Origin: Choricystis sp. odSpoLacu1
Lineage: Eukaryota; Chlorophyta; Trebouxiophyceae
DNA: 64,000 nucleotides
Direction of reading: 5' to 3'
Assembly: GCA_958009055.1 (NCBI GenBank)
Contig: OY253661.1
Coordinates: 310,001-374,000 of the forward strand
The translations under genes were made by a program, and so were the position numbers. The notes below the pieces were generated by a model that was not told the origin of the DNA, ran no database searches, and saw only the letters and a list, made by a program, of their open reading frames with translations. Shown here piece after piece: positions 49,891-60,800 of this stretch. Numbering within the stretch: the stretch's first letter is position 1; every line of letters starts with the position of its first letter.

Positions 49891-52800
49891 ATGCCTCTGC
49901 CCCCCGACCCTCGCGCCCCCCCTCCCCCACCCCCTCCCATCGTGCTGACGGGGTCAGTGGCGTCCGCCCTCGCCACCGCCACGTCCGACCTGCGGGAGGC
50001 AGCGGCCACGCTCCTCCCCTCTCTGCATGCCGACATCGACGGCACGTCGCGCCCGCCCTCCCTGGTGGACGCGCTGACGGGGGCCGCCACCCGGGCAGAA
50101 GAGCGCCGTGGCCGGGACGACCGCAAGAAGTCGAGGTCGGGCGCCCGGCGGGACTCTGCACCCGGGGGCGGCGCCCCGCCGTTTGCCGGACTGCTGCCGC
50201 CGCCGCCGCGGGACAACGTGCCTGGGGCGGTGCCCGAGGGCGAGCCGGAAAAGGGGCCGTTTTGGTCGTTTGTGGAGGTGAGGTGGTGGGAGGGGGAGGA
50301 GGGCGCGTGGAATGGGGGGGGTGGTCCCCGCGCGATCGTTTTTTTTTTTGCTTCGACCTGTCCCCTCTCACCCACCCACCCACCCCACCCTCCCTCAGGC
50401 CTACTTCCGCCGCCTCACCCGCGACGACGTCGCCGACATTCTGCCCCCCGACGGCCTGCACCCGCCACTGCCCGCGCCGGCGCGTGGCCGCTCCCGCGCC
50501 GCCAGCGACGCCGCGCGTGCCGTTGCGCTCTGCGACCCCTCCCTCCTCCTCCCCGCCCCCGGCGGCGACCTCGCCCCCGCGGGCGCCCCCCTGGCCGACC
50601 CGCCCCGCACGCCGCGCCCGTCGGACGCGGGGGGAGGAGGAGGGGGTGGCGGCCCTGTGCCGGCGGGCGGCGACACCACAGCCGACGACCCACCCACCAC
50701 CACCACCAAGCCCCGCCCCCGCGACGCGCGCGACAAGCGGCGCGACCGGGAACGCCGCGCCGCGGACGCAGACCCGGACGCGGCTGTGCTGGCGGCTGCC
50801 GCGGTCGGGCGGGAGTGCGTGGCGGCCGCGGCGGACGCGGGCGATGTGGTTGGGTGTGTGCCCTTTGTCGCCGCTCTTGCCGGCCTCTCAGAGGCTGAAA
50901 CAACGGCCGGCCTGACCGCCGCTGGCGTCCCGCCCGCCGTGGCGGCCGCCGTGGCGGCGGGCGTGGCGGACCCGCCCCCCCCCCGCGCGCACGGTCGCGG
51001 CCGTGGTTCGGTGGTTGGGGGACCGGGCAGACACCCTGCTGTCCGCCGCGGGGGCGCCGCCCCCTCCACCCGACGCCCCCGACTCGGGCACCGTGGTGGC
51101 GTTGCCCCCTGGCGCCACCACGTGGGGTGAGTGGCATGCCGCCCTGGTGGCGGCGCCCGTCGCGGCGTCGCGGTTGCCAGAGGGGGCCCTGCCGCACGCG
51201 CACACACTGGCGTCCCTGGCGGTCGACCTCCCCCCCCACACGCTGGGGGCGCCGCCCCTGCCCCCCGACGCGCGGGACGCCAAGGGCGACGTGGACGCGG
51301 GGGCCGGTGGCGCCCCCACCGGCGCGCTGCCTCCGTCGTCCGCGCTCGCGCGCGCTGCTTCCGCCCGCGCACGCACCTCCACCGTCGACTACGTCCAGCT
51401 GTCTGGCCGGGGGCGGGTGGCGCCGCCGCCGCCTCCTAAACGGGGCGGAGGCGGCAGCGGTGGCGTGCAGCGGTCGGCGTCGTCAGCGTCCCTGACAGCC
51501 GGTGGCGGCGGCGCCGCCCCCCCCGTCGGCCGCCGCGGCCGCCGTCGCGGCCGCCGTCGCCGCCGGCGACGCCGCCCCCACCCCTCTCGCCGCCCAGTGG
51601 CGCACCCTCGCATCCTCAGGCGCCCTGCTGGCGGCGGCGCCAGTGGATGAACTGGACGCAGAGGCGACAGCCCTCCAGGCTGAGCTGGCGACCGTCGCCG
51701 CGGCCAACCGCGCGCGCGCGCGGCGTCCGCCCTGGCTGCCGCAGCGGCGTCTCTACCTTCCGACGACGCCGCCCGCGCTGTTGCCACCTCGCAAGCCGAG
51801 TACGGGCGCGCGTTTGTGGCGAGGCTGAGAGCGGCGCGGCGCGCGCAGAAACGCGCCGCGCGCGAAACGGCCGCCCGCGACGCGGCCGCCGCCGCCGCCG
51901 CGGAGGCCGGCGCCCCCCGCGCCCGGGGCGGCGCCGTCCCTCCACCCTCCCTCGGCGCCGACGACCCTCTCACCGACCACCTGGCCGACCGCGCGGGCGA
52001 TGAGGACGCCATGTGTGCGGTGTGTGGGTTTGGCGAGTCTGCCCCCCCCCAACCTCATCGTCTTCTGCGAACGCTGCGACTTGGCCGTCCACCAGGGGTG
52101 CTACGGCGTGAACGCCCTGCCCGAGGGCGAGTGGCTGTGCTGGCCCTGCCGCGAGCACGAGGCCGCGGCGCGCGCCGACGCGGGCAACGCGCCCGCGCGC
52201 CCGCCGCGCTGGGCGGCGGAAGCGGCGGACGCCCCCGCCAAGCCCACGACCGGAGGCTCCTTTGACTGTGTGTGCGCGTTGTGCCCCGTGCGACGGGGCG
52301 CGTTCCGCCGCACCGTGGACTCGCGGTCGTGGGTGCATGTTCCCTGCGCGCTGTGGCACGCGGAGACGGGCGTGCGCGCCGGCCCCGCCGTCAACGCGGT
52401 CACCGGCGTCGGCGCGGTGCGGGCCGACAGGCGGGGCGTGCGCTGCTCCGAGTGTGGGCGCACCGAGGGCGCCATCGTGCGGTGCGCGCAGAGTGGGTGT
52501 GGCGCCGTCTTCCACCCGATCTGCGCGCGCAACCACGGCGGCCACCTGTCGATGGCGCCCGCCCCCACCGGCGCGCGCAGACTGTACAGGTGCTACTGCC
52601 CGCTGCACGGTGACGCGGCCGCGCGGCGGGACGCGCTGCTGTATGAGGCGGCGCTGCCCAACCTGCCGCCCAGCGCGCGGCGGGGTGGGGGGGGTGGCGG
52701 TGGTGGCGCGCGGTCGCCGCCGCCGCCGCCGCCGCCACCCAAGCCAAAGGGGGCCAAGAAGGCGGCTCCACCCAGACCCACCCCGGCCGCCGATGCGGCG

Positions 52801-53423
52801 GCACTGCTGCCTGACCAGCCACCACCCGTGCCTCTCGACCCGGTGCTGGCGGCGGCGGCTGCCGTGCTGGCGCCCGCGGAGCGCGCGCGCGCGCCGCGCT
52901 CGGCGCGTGCCGGCTCGAGCTCGAGTCTCTGCGCCTCCTCCTGGAACGGGTGCGCCGCCGGGAGAGGTTGAAGCGCCTTCTGGCAGAAGCCACCGCCGTC
53001 GTGTGGGCCGCGCGGGCGGCGGATCCGGAAGCTGCCATCACGACGCTGCTGACGCCGCCGCCGCCGCGCAGAAAAGCGGCGCGCGGGCGGCCGCCCGGGC
53101 CCGGCGGGCCGGGCGCCAAACGCTCGCGCCCGAGTGGGGGTGGTGGTGGCGGTGCTGCTGCCACCGCCACTGCTCCATCACCATCGCCCGGTGTCCAGGT
53201 GCCCGTCACGGCGGCCCCCCTGCCCCCGTCTGCCGCACGCGCGCTCGGCGGTCTCGCCCCGGGCGCCCACGCCTCTGCTTCAGTTGGAGGCGTCACCGTG
53301 GACAGAGCCCCCGTCCTCACCCCGGACGCGGCGGCGGCGGCCAACATGATCCTGCCGGACGGCTTCATGTACGTGCCGGTGGACATGGTGCCTGGGTTGG
53401 GGGAGGGGGAGGAGGGAGGGTGA
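49891..53423 (+). CDS. PHD finger / extended PHD chromatin protein (JADE/BRPF-like)
   Basis: Probable histone-binding scaffold, as in JADE/BRPF-type HAT complexes. Exons 49891-50277 and 50399-53423; 1134 aa after five frame repairs, total then divisible by three. Domains: an N-terminal segment AYFRRLTRDDVADILPPDGL, long Ala/Pro linkers, a PHD finger CAVCGFGESAPPNLIVFCER followed by CDLAVHQGCYGVNALPEGEW, then an extended PHD with CALCPVRRGAFRRTVDSRSW, VHVPCALWHAETGV, CSECGRTEGAIVRCAQSGCG and AVFHPICARNHGG. A coiled-coil region (LELESLRLLLERVRRRERLK) follows. Breaks: C10 50975-50984, C8 51517-51524, CG run 51709-51722, C9 52042-52050, CG run 52881-52894. The C9 break lies within the first PHD finger. 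Confidence 0.85.
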
Positions 53424-54003
53424 AGGAGAGAAAAGGAGGACGGTGCGTCAAGTGTTGAGAGAGACAGCTGCTGCTGCTTTTTTCTGCCCGATTCTTGTGT
53501 CTCTCGATGTTTAGTCTGTTAGGTGCGCACGCTTTGTGTGTGGTTTCGCCAAACGAAAAAACAGGGGGCGCGGGCGTGCGGGCGGGGGTCGGAGTGGGAG
53601 TGCGAGGGAGCGTCGTTTTTTGTTTCCCTGCGAGCCTCTCTCACTCTCCCTAACGGTCGCCGCTTTTGCAACCTCCTCCACACACGCCGGCCCGTGTACG
53701 TCCCCCACATTTCTCACCACCCCGTGGGACCGTCGCGCCGGGGACACACCGCCTCCCGCGTCTTTTTTCGACGACCCCTTGCGCGCGCATCGCCTCCGCG
53801 CCTCCTCTCGCCCCCCCCTCCCCGCCTCTGCATGGCCGCCCCAGCGCGCCATCCGACCCGCCTCTGACCGTGCGTGACCCGACCAGGGCTGCTGGGGACT
53901 GACGTTCCGCGGGGTTAACAGCGCCTGGTTGCCACACCCCCCCCGCGCACCGCGCGCGCGCGCGCGCGCGTTTTTTTTGTTCGTTCGCACTCCGCGCTCC
54001 CAA
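53424..54003. other. Intergenic between PHD gene and PP2A B gene
   Basis: 580 bases, no gene recognised; T/A-rich patches near 53470-53600, then CG runs and a T8 run immediately 5' of the PP2A ATG (CG alternation 53948-53970). Confidence 0.4.
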
Positions 54004-56051
54004 ATGGCCTCCGACGCGGCCGGCTTCACCGGCCCGTCGGGACGACAGTACGACTGGGCGTTTCTGCAGTGCTTCGGCGAGCGCACGCCCAACGAGGACG
54101 TGCACGATGGTGAGTGAGGGTGGAAAGGGAGGCATCGATTTTCGTTTGTGTTTGGGGTGGGCGCCTCCCCGCGCCCTCCCTGCCCCTCGCGCCGCGCCGC
54201 CGCCCCCACCGGACGACGATGACTGAGTGTGCGGTGGCCGTGGACCGGGCGTTGGCCAGAAAAGAGGGCGGGCGACGGGCGCACGCCCCCCCGCGCCCGC
54301 ACCCCTTTGAAACGAAGGACGCGCCCGAGGGTTCACCGAACAAACACCCCCCCCCCCCCCCACCCACCCAGCCGACATCATCTCCGCCGTCGAGTTCGAT
54401 GCCGACGGCTCCCACCTGGCCACCGGCGACCGCGGCGGCCGGGTCGTCCTGTTTGAGAGGACAGACGCCGCCCCCCCGCGCGACGACGACCCCGACGCCC
54501 GCGGCCTGTGCGTCGGCCCCCGCTCCGCTCGCGCCCCCTCCTTTGAGTTTCGCTACCTGACCGAGTTTCAGTCGCACGAGCCCGAGTTTGACTACCTCAA
54601 ATCACTGGAGATTGAGGAGAAGATCAACCGGGTGCGGTGGGCGCGGTCGGGCGGCGCGGCCGGGGCGCAGCGGCCACGCCTCCTGCTTTCCACCAACGAC
54701 AAAACCGTCAAACTGTGGAAGGTGTACGAAAAGTCGGTCGTCACGCTGGCCGGGTTCAACGCGGACGGCGGCGCCACCGGCGGCCGGTCCAGCAGTGGCG
54801 GGGGCGGCGGGTGGCAGATTGCGGCGCGCGCGGGCGGCGGCCCGGCCGCGCCGCCGCCGCCCGCGCACCTGCGGTCGCCCAAGCAGCGCACGACCGACAC
54901 GCTGCTCAAACCGTCGCCCGCCCTGCTGCACATGCCCAGGGTGGTGGCGCGGACGACGGCGCTGGCGGCCAAGTGCGCCCGCGCGTTTGCGGGCGCGCAC
55001 GCGTACCACGTCCACTCCCTCTCCCTCTGCTCAGACGGGGAGACCTTCCTGTCTGCCGACGACCTGCGCATCAACCTGTGGCACCTGGACGCGCCCTCCT
55101 CCCCCCCCTACACGCTGGTGGACGCCAAGCCGGAGCGGATGGAGGACTTGACCGAGGTCGTCACGTGCGCCGAGTTCCACCCCACAGCCTGCTCCATCTT
55201 TGCGCACGCGTCGTCCCGGGGCGCGTTGAGGCTGGCAGACATGCGGGCTGCGTCCTTGTGCGACCGCCCCGCACTGGCCATGGCGGCTCCTGACCCACCC
55301 GGCGCGCGCTCCTTTTTCAGCGAGATCATTGGGTCGATCTCGGACGCTCGGTTTGTGGGGGCCGACGGCAGGCGCGTCGTGACGCGCGACTACATGTCGC
55401 TCACGCTGTGGGACACGGCGGCGCCGAGGGAGCCGGTGGCGGTGTACCCGGTGCACGAGAGCCTGAGGCCACGTGTGAGTGTGGGGTGGAGGGTTGGTGG
55501 CGGGAGGGTGCTGCGCTTTTTGTGTTTTGTTTTGCTCCCACAACTCACCCCTCTTTCCCACCCCCACCCCCACCCCCGCACCCCCTCAGCTCTGCGACCT
55601 GTACGAGAACGACTGCGTGTTTGACAAGTTTGGCGTCGCTGTGTCCGGCGACGGCGCGTCGGCCGCCACGGGCACCTACTCCTCCCTCTTCCGCGTCGTG
55701 CCAGCGCCTGGCGATGCCGACGCCGGCCGCGCCGCCTCCTCTGAAGGCGCCTCCGCCTCCTCCCGCCCGGCAGGCGTGCTGTTGGAGGCGTCACGCGACC
55801 CCCTGCGCGCGCGGGCGGGCGGCGCGGGCGCGCCGCCCCCCGCGCGCGGCCGGTTCGGCCTGCCTCCCCGCCCTCCCGCCCCTGGAGAGCCGCCGCCCAG
55901 GCCTCCGGGCGCCTCCCCGGCGGGCGACGAGTCGGCGGGGGCGCTGGGTGGGGACCTGACAGCCAAGATGCTGCACCTCGCGTGGCACCCTGCCGCCCCC
56001 GTCATCGCGGCGGCGGCCTCCAACTCGCTCTACCTGTACCATGCCACGTGA
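54004..56051 (+). CDS. Protein phosphatase 2A regulatory subunit B (B55/PR55)
   Basis: WD40 targeting subunit of PP2A. Exons 54004-54109, 54372-55474 and 55590-56051; 556 aa. B55 signatures are ADIISAVEFDADGSHLATGD, GRVVLFERTD, FEFRYLTEFQSHEPEFDYLK, SLEIEEKINRVRW, LLLSTNDKTVKLWKVYEK, YHVHSLSLCSDGETFLSADD, LRINLWHLD, ADMRAASLCDRPAL, FFSEIIGSISDARFV, DYMSLTLWDT and LCDLYENDCVFDKF, ending HPAAPVIAAAASNSLYLYHA. It is longer than usual because of inserts (a Gly-rich one near residue 155 and a Pro/Arg-rich one in the last 120 residues). The TGA at 56049-56051 overlaps a GTGAGT donor, and a strong TTCTTTCCAG acceptor lies at 56169, so an alternative tail is possible. Confidence 0.93.
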
Positions 56052-56588
56052 GTGTGTGTGGACATGGAGCAGGGGGGGAGGGGGGGAGAGGGGCAGAGGG
56101 GAGCTTTAGGAGGGTGCAGCAACTGGTGTCGCGTGTTTTTTCTTCTTCTTCTTCTTCTTTCTTTCCAGTGTGCGCGAGAGGGAACAACACCGTCCCTTCC
56201 AACAACCATCTGCGATCAGTGTGTGTGTGTGTGTGTGCGCGAGAGAGAGAGAGAGAGAGAGAGAGAGCGTGAACTGTGTGTGGTGTGGTGTGGTTTTTAA
56301 CTTTTTTGCGCCGCGACTCCACGGCGTGAGCACGCGTCCCCCCCTTTTTTTTCCTTCAACATTGTGTGACTCCTTTTCAGCACTGAAACGCAAAACATTC
56401 AACACTCGAGGCACGGGACGCTGGAAACACGGGGGAAGTGCAGGAAAAAAAAAACTGAGGAGCGTTTTTACAAAATTGAATAAGCGCCGCCGGTCAAGGA
56501 CAGAGAGCCTCTAAAAAACGCTCCTCCCTCTGGTGCCGATCAGCCGTTTTCGGACCTAAAACAAAAGAAAACACCGCCTGTCTCACCC
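56052..56588. other. Intergenic, convergent, with GT and GA microsatellites
   Basis: Contains TTC repeats (about 56141-56160), a (GT)9 tract (56219-56236) and a (GA)13 tract (56241-56267), then lower-GC sequence. An open frame across the repeats (56170-56514) is low-complexity and I do not accept it as a gene. Confidence 0.6.
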
Positions 56589-57308
56589 TCACTTGAGACC
56601 CACGTAGCGCCAGCGCGCCGCCAGGGCAGCCACCGCCGCCGCGTCGGCGTAGGCGGTGGTGAGTGGGGGCGCACACCCGTCGCTGAAGGCGCCGGCCAGG
56701 GGGGCGACTTCGGGGGGGAGGACGCCCGTTGATCCGTTGAGCAGCTGTGCGTGGTAGGTGGGGGAGGGGGGGGGTCGCGTGGGTTGGGTCGAGGCGAGGA
56801 CAAAAAAGACGCGCACGGCTGGTGCGTCGCCGCGGTGCGTCCACGCGCCGCCGCGTTTCCAAATCGTTGTCGGGCGCCGCCGCCTCCCGCTCTGCCGCCG
56901 CCCGCCTCCCCCCATTTGATGTACAACAAGCTCAGGCCCGCCAACCGCCGGCAGATTCAGCCACCCACGGGCCGCGTCCCTCTCAAACCCTCTCAAAACC
57001 CTGAGACTCCCCCTCGCGCTCACCCATCCGCACACCCCGGAACTCACCCTGGTCACCGCGCTCGCCAGCACCGTCAGCGGCCCTCTCCTCGCAGACGGTG
57101 TTGCAGTGACTGTCTGAGTTGCCTGGGTCGCCTGGCCGGGCGACGACGACACCCAGGCGCCGCGCGCGGCTTCGGGCAGGGGCCATAGGCACGCCGGCGC
57201 GGGCGCGGCCAGTGCGGCGGCCGCGACACGGCGGCGCGGGGCGGCCGCGACGGGAGCGCGGCCGCATGTCCGCGTTCCGGCGTGGGGACGGGGGAGGGGG
57301 GGGTGCAT
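56589..57308 (-). CDS. Small putative organelle-targeted protein
   Basis: Not recognised. Exons 57048-57308 and 56589-56744, phase 0, 138 aa. The N-terminal 55 residues (MHPPLPRPHAGTRTCGRAPV, then AAAPRRRVAAAALAAPAPAC) are basic, Ala/Pro-rich and free of acidic residues, like a plastid transit peptide, possibly with a hydrophobic second segment. The mature part contains SARRGPLTVLASAVTR and the compact C-terminus GVLPPEVAPLAGAFSDGCAP followed by YADAAAVAALAARWRYVGLK. The intron (303 bases) has consensus ends. A small lumenal or stromal protein is possible, but this is inference. Confidence 0.5.
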   Translation of the reverse strand: MHPPLPRPHAGTRTCGRAPVAAAPRRRVAAAALAAPAPACLWPLPEAARGAWVSSSPGQATQATQTVTATPSARRGPLTVLASAVTRVSSGVCGWVSARGSLRVLRGFERDAARGWLNLPAVGGPELVVHQMGGGGRRQSGRRRRPTTIWKRGGAWTHRGDAPAVRVFFVLASTQPTRPPPSPTYHAQLLNGSTGVLPPEVAPLAGAFSDGCAPPLTTAYADAAAVAALAARWRYVGLK

Positions 57309-57885
57309 CGTCGCTGTGTCTAGCTGGCGGAGAGAGAAAGAAAAGTGAGATAAGGGTGCCGCGCTCTTTTTGTCGAGTTCGTTGTCGGTCGAGTTTGTTT
57401 TGTTTGCACTCGCGCCCAAAAAGAAAGAGTGTCCCCACCACCCGAAAAAAAGCCTCTCCCTCTCTCTCTGTGATGGGTGGTGGGGTAGTGCGAAAATGGT
57501 AGAAGGGGGAAACAACCGAAAAAGGGGGGAAGAGTGTTTTGTGTTTTTGTTTCCGACAAACAGAGAAAAAAAGCGCCAGCCGCAACTGCGCGGGGAGGAT
57601 AATCGCGTTGTCCAACCTGCGTGCTAAACCAATGCTCCCCGCAGCAGCGCGACGACTTGGGGCGGTGGAAAGGAAGGAAAAAGGGGGGGGGGGGGGGAAG
57701 AGTCGTGTGTTTTTTTGTTTCTTTTGCGTCTCTTGATTAGGGTTTGGTTTTCCGAGGCAAGATGAGGAAAGAAAGGTGGGGGGGTCGTCAGTGTGAGTGC
57801 AGAAAAAACAAGGCAGTGCAAAGCGCCCGCCACAGAGCGCGGGCGGGGCGCGGTAAAAAAGAATGGTCTCCCTCAACACCCTCTC
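57309..57885. other. Intergenic with G15 homopolymer
   Basis: 577 bases, no gene seen. G15 at 57683-57697 and T-runs near 57709-57722. Between two minus-strand genes. Confidence 0.5.
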
Positions 57886-60800
57886 TCACTTGGCCGCCAC
57901 CGCCACCGCCTTCTTGGGCGGCCGCACCACCAACGCCCGCGGCATGGTGTAGTACAGCAGCCCCACCCCCGCCGCCACAAAGGCGAAGAAGTAGGCGTCC
58001 AGGATGGCGACGTCGCGCACGAGGTGGGAGGCATCGACACCAATCGCGGCAAGAAACGTGTCGCCGTTGATGTCGACCGACAGGGCGCCCTTGCCGCTGG
58101 GGGAGGCGCCGCCGCCCCCCATGCCGGGCAGGGAGATGCCGCCACCCCCGCCCGCGGGGGCGGTGAAGGTGAGCTGGACGCCCGACAACTCGTTCGTCGT
58201 CAACGCTTCAAAACCGTAGAAGAAGACGGACAACCAGTGCACCCAGGCCAGGGCGGGCGTGATGGTGGCCACGTTGACGAGGAAGCCGGCGAAGAGGAGG
58301 GAGAGGAGGAGGACGAGGTTCATGACGAGGGCGGCGCGGCCGGCGGTGCCAAAGCCGACCGTCACCGCCATGGAGAGGGCGCCCACCGTCGCCGAGAACA
58401 CGGCCAGCACGCAGAAGAAGAGGGCGACGTGGGGGACGCCCCCCTGGAACCCGGACATGGGGTACAGAGGGACGGCGAAGAGGATGGCGGGGAGCACGCG
58501 CAGGAGGAGGCCGTCGAGGACGGCTTTGGACAGGTAGTACGAGGCGGGGCGGTAGTACCCGCCCAGCACTTCTTTGACCACCAGCCCCCGCTCGTTGGTC
58601 AGCAGGTCCACCGACGTCAACGAGGTCAGCGCCATCAACGTCAACGAGAAGAAGCAGGCGCCGAGGCGGCCTTGCGCGCCCGCGATGTCAAACTGGAGGC
58701 CGTAGAAGATGCCGCCACACAGGACGCCCATGACCGCCCCCATCGCACAGTGCATCAGCAGCAGGGCCGGGTTGCGCACGACCTCGGTGCCCGCCCGCCA
58801 GAACAGGACGGCCAGCTCGCGCAGGAAGGGGGTGCGGGCGGGCTTGGTGAGGGTGGAGCGCGGACCGCGGCGCAGGGAGGGTGGGGGCGCGGGCAGCGCT
58901 TCCTTCCCACCGCTCTCCACGTCGCCGCCGCCCAGCTTGGCGTCCGCCGCCCGCCCCGCCAGGACGCGGGCCAGCAGGGGGTCCCGCATGGAGGGGTCGG
59001 AGACGGCGGCCAGCATGTGCTCCGCGACCGCGGTGCCGGGGGGGACGGGGGCGCCAGCAGCATCGAAGAACGAGGCCGCACCCGACGGGGCGCCAGAGTA
59101 GAGCACATGGCCACGCGCCATCAGGAACACGCGGTCCAGCAGGCCAAACATGGCGGGGGACGGCTGGTGGAAGGACAGCATGACGACGCGGCCGGCCGAG
59201 GCGACAGACTTGAGGGTCGACATCAGGTTCAGCGCCGTGTGCGAGTCGAGCCCCGACGTCGGCTCATCCAGCACAATCACTGAGGGATCGATGACCAGCT
59301 CCATGCCGATGGTGACGCGGCGGCGTTCACCGCCCGACACGCCGCGCACGCCGGACGAGCCGCCGACCTGGGAACCAGCCACGTGAGCCAGGCCCAGCTC
59401 CTCCAGCGTCGCCTGCACCCGGTCGTTGACTTCGGCCGCGGGCGTCGTGGGGGGCAGGCGCAACAGAGCCGAATAGCGCAGCGTCTCCGCCACCGTCAGC
59501 GTGGGCAGCAGGAAGTCGAATTGAGGTACGTGGGCGACGAGGCGCGTCGCCCACCCCTTGCGCTTCTCGCCATCCAGAGTGACGACACCACGCACCCTCG
59601 ACGACGCCGATAGGCTCGACACCGACCCCGCCAGAATGGACAGCATGGTCGTCTTGCCACAGCCGGAAGGACCCAGGACGCCCACCAGCTCGCCGCAGCG
59701 CGCTTCGCCCGACACGCCGCGCAGAATCGTGACGCGCGGCCTCTGCGCCAGCCAGCTGCGGCGGGTGGCAGGGGCGGTGGTGGCGGGGGCGGTGGTGGCG
59801 CCCGCGCCGACGCCCGCGTCGCCGTCCACGCTGGGGGTGGGGGACGCGGCGCCGGGGGACGGCGACGCCGACGACGATGACGCCGTGCCGCTCTCGCCCG
59901 CGCCCGACGACCGCCCGTTGGCGACTCGGTCGGCCAGCAGGGCGGCCGCCGTGGACTGGCAGTGGTGCAGCCCCCGGGACGCGGGGGCGACGGCGGCGGC
60001 GGCGGCGCCGAGGACAGCGCCCGCGGCGGCCGCGCCCCAGTGCTGCGTGCCTCCCGACGACTCTGCGAACCTGTTGGACGGCACGGTGCACGTCAGGCCC
60101 TCCCACTTGAGCTCGCGCACAGGGTGGGCGGGGGCGCGGCCCGGGGCTTTGGGGCCGGCCGCCGCGCCGAGGGCGACGGTGGCGCCCGCCGCGGCGGCCG
60201 CGGGCGGCGGCGCCGCGCCGCGGGCGCGGCCGCGCCCACCCTTGGGCCGCCCCCCCCGCGGTGGCGGCCAGCAGGTTGGCGCCCGCCAGGGCGGCAGTCG
60301 CCAACAACACCAGCACCGGCAGGGCGGCGATCAGGGACGAGTAGTTGCGTTTCTGTTCGGGGGGGGGGGGCACCCCTCAGCTCTGCCGAGCGCTCAGACT
60401 GGCAGTCGCCCGGCACGCACGGCGTCTTGAGGGGCACGGGAAAGTCCTGCACGTTCAACGTGCAGTCTTTCCCCGTGCAGTCGGCGGTGACGGCTTTGCC
60501 GGAGATCGACCCAACGTACGGCGCGACCAACGAAGGGCAGGCCCCACTCTTGCCGTGCGGGCACACACACGTCGAGGATGCGCAGGCAACCTTGGCCGAC
60601 CCGGGCGTGAACGCACACCCCACCGCCGTGCAGATGACGGGGTTGGCCATGTCGGAGGCGAGGCGGAGGCCGACTTCGCACGTGCCACCAGTCACATTTT
60701 TGCCGTTGGCCAGGTCGACGGTCGTGGGCGTGGTGGTGCAGTTGATCCAGTACCCCCGCTTCGCATCCAGCAGCGCGCCCAGCGGGGACCTCGACAGATC

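Noticed and set aside
53948..53970. CG alternation upstream of PP2A-B as another frame break
   Set aside because: It lies in the 5' flank, not in coding sequence, so it cannot be tested by reading frame.
56170..56514. ORF across GT/GA microsatellites
   Set aside because: Product is repeat-derived (VCVCV, RERERE); kept only as a possible alternative tail of PP2A-B.
57793..59283. 496-codon plus-strand ORF rich in His/Gln/Gly/Glu
   Set aside because: Antisense shadow of the ABCG membrane and ABC domains; composition is an artefact of the opposite strand.
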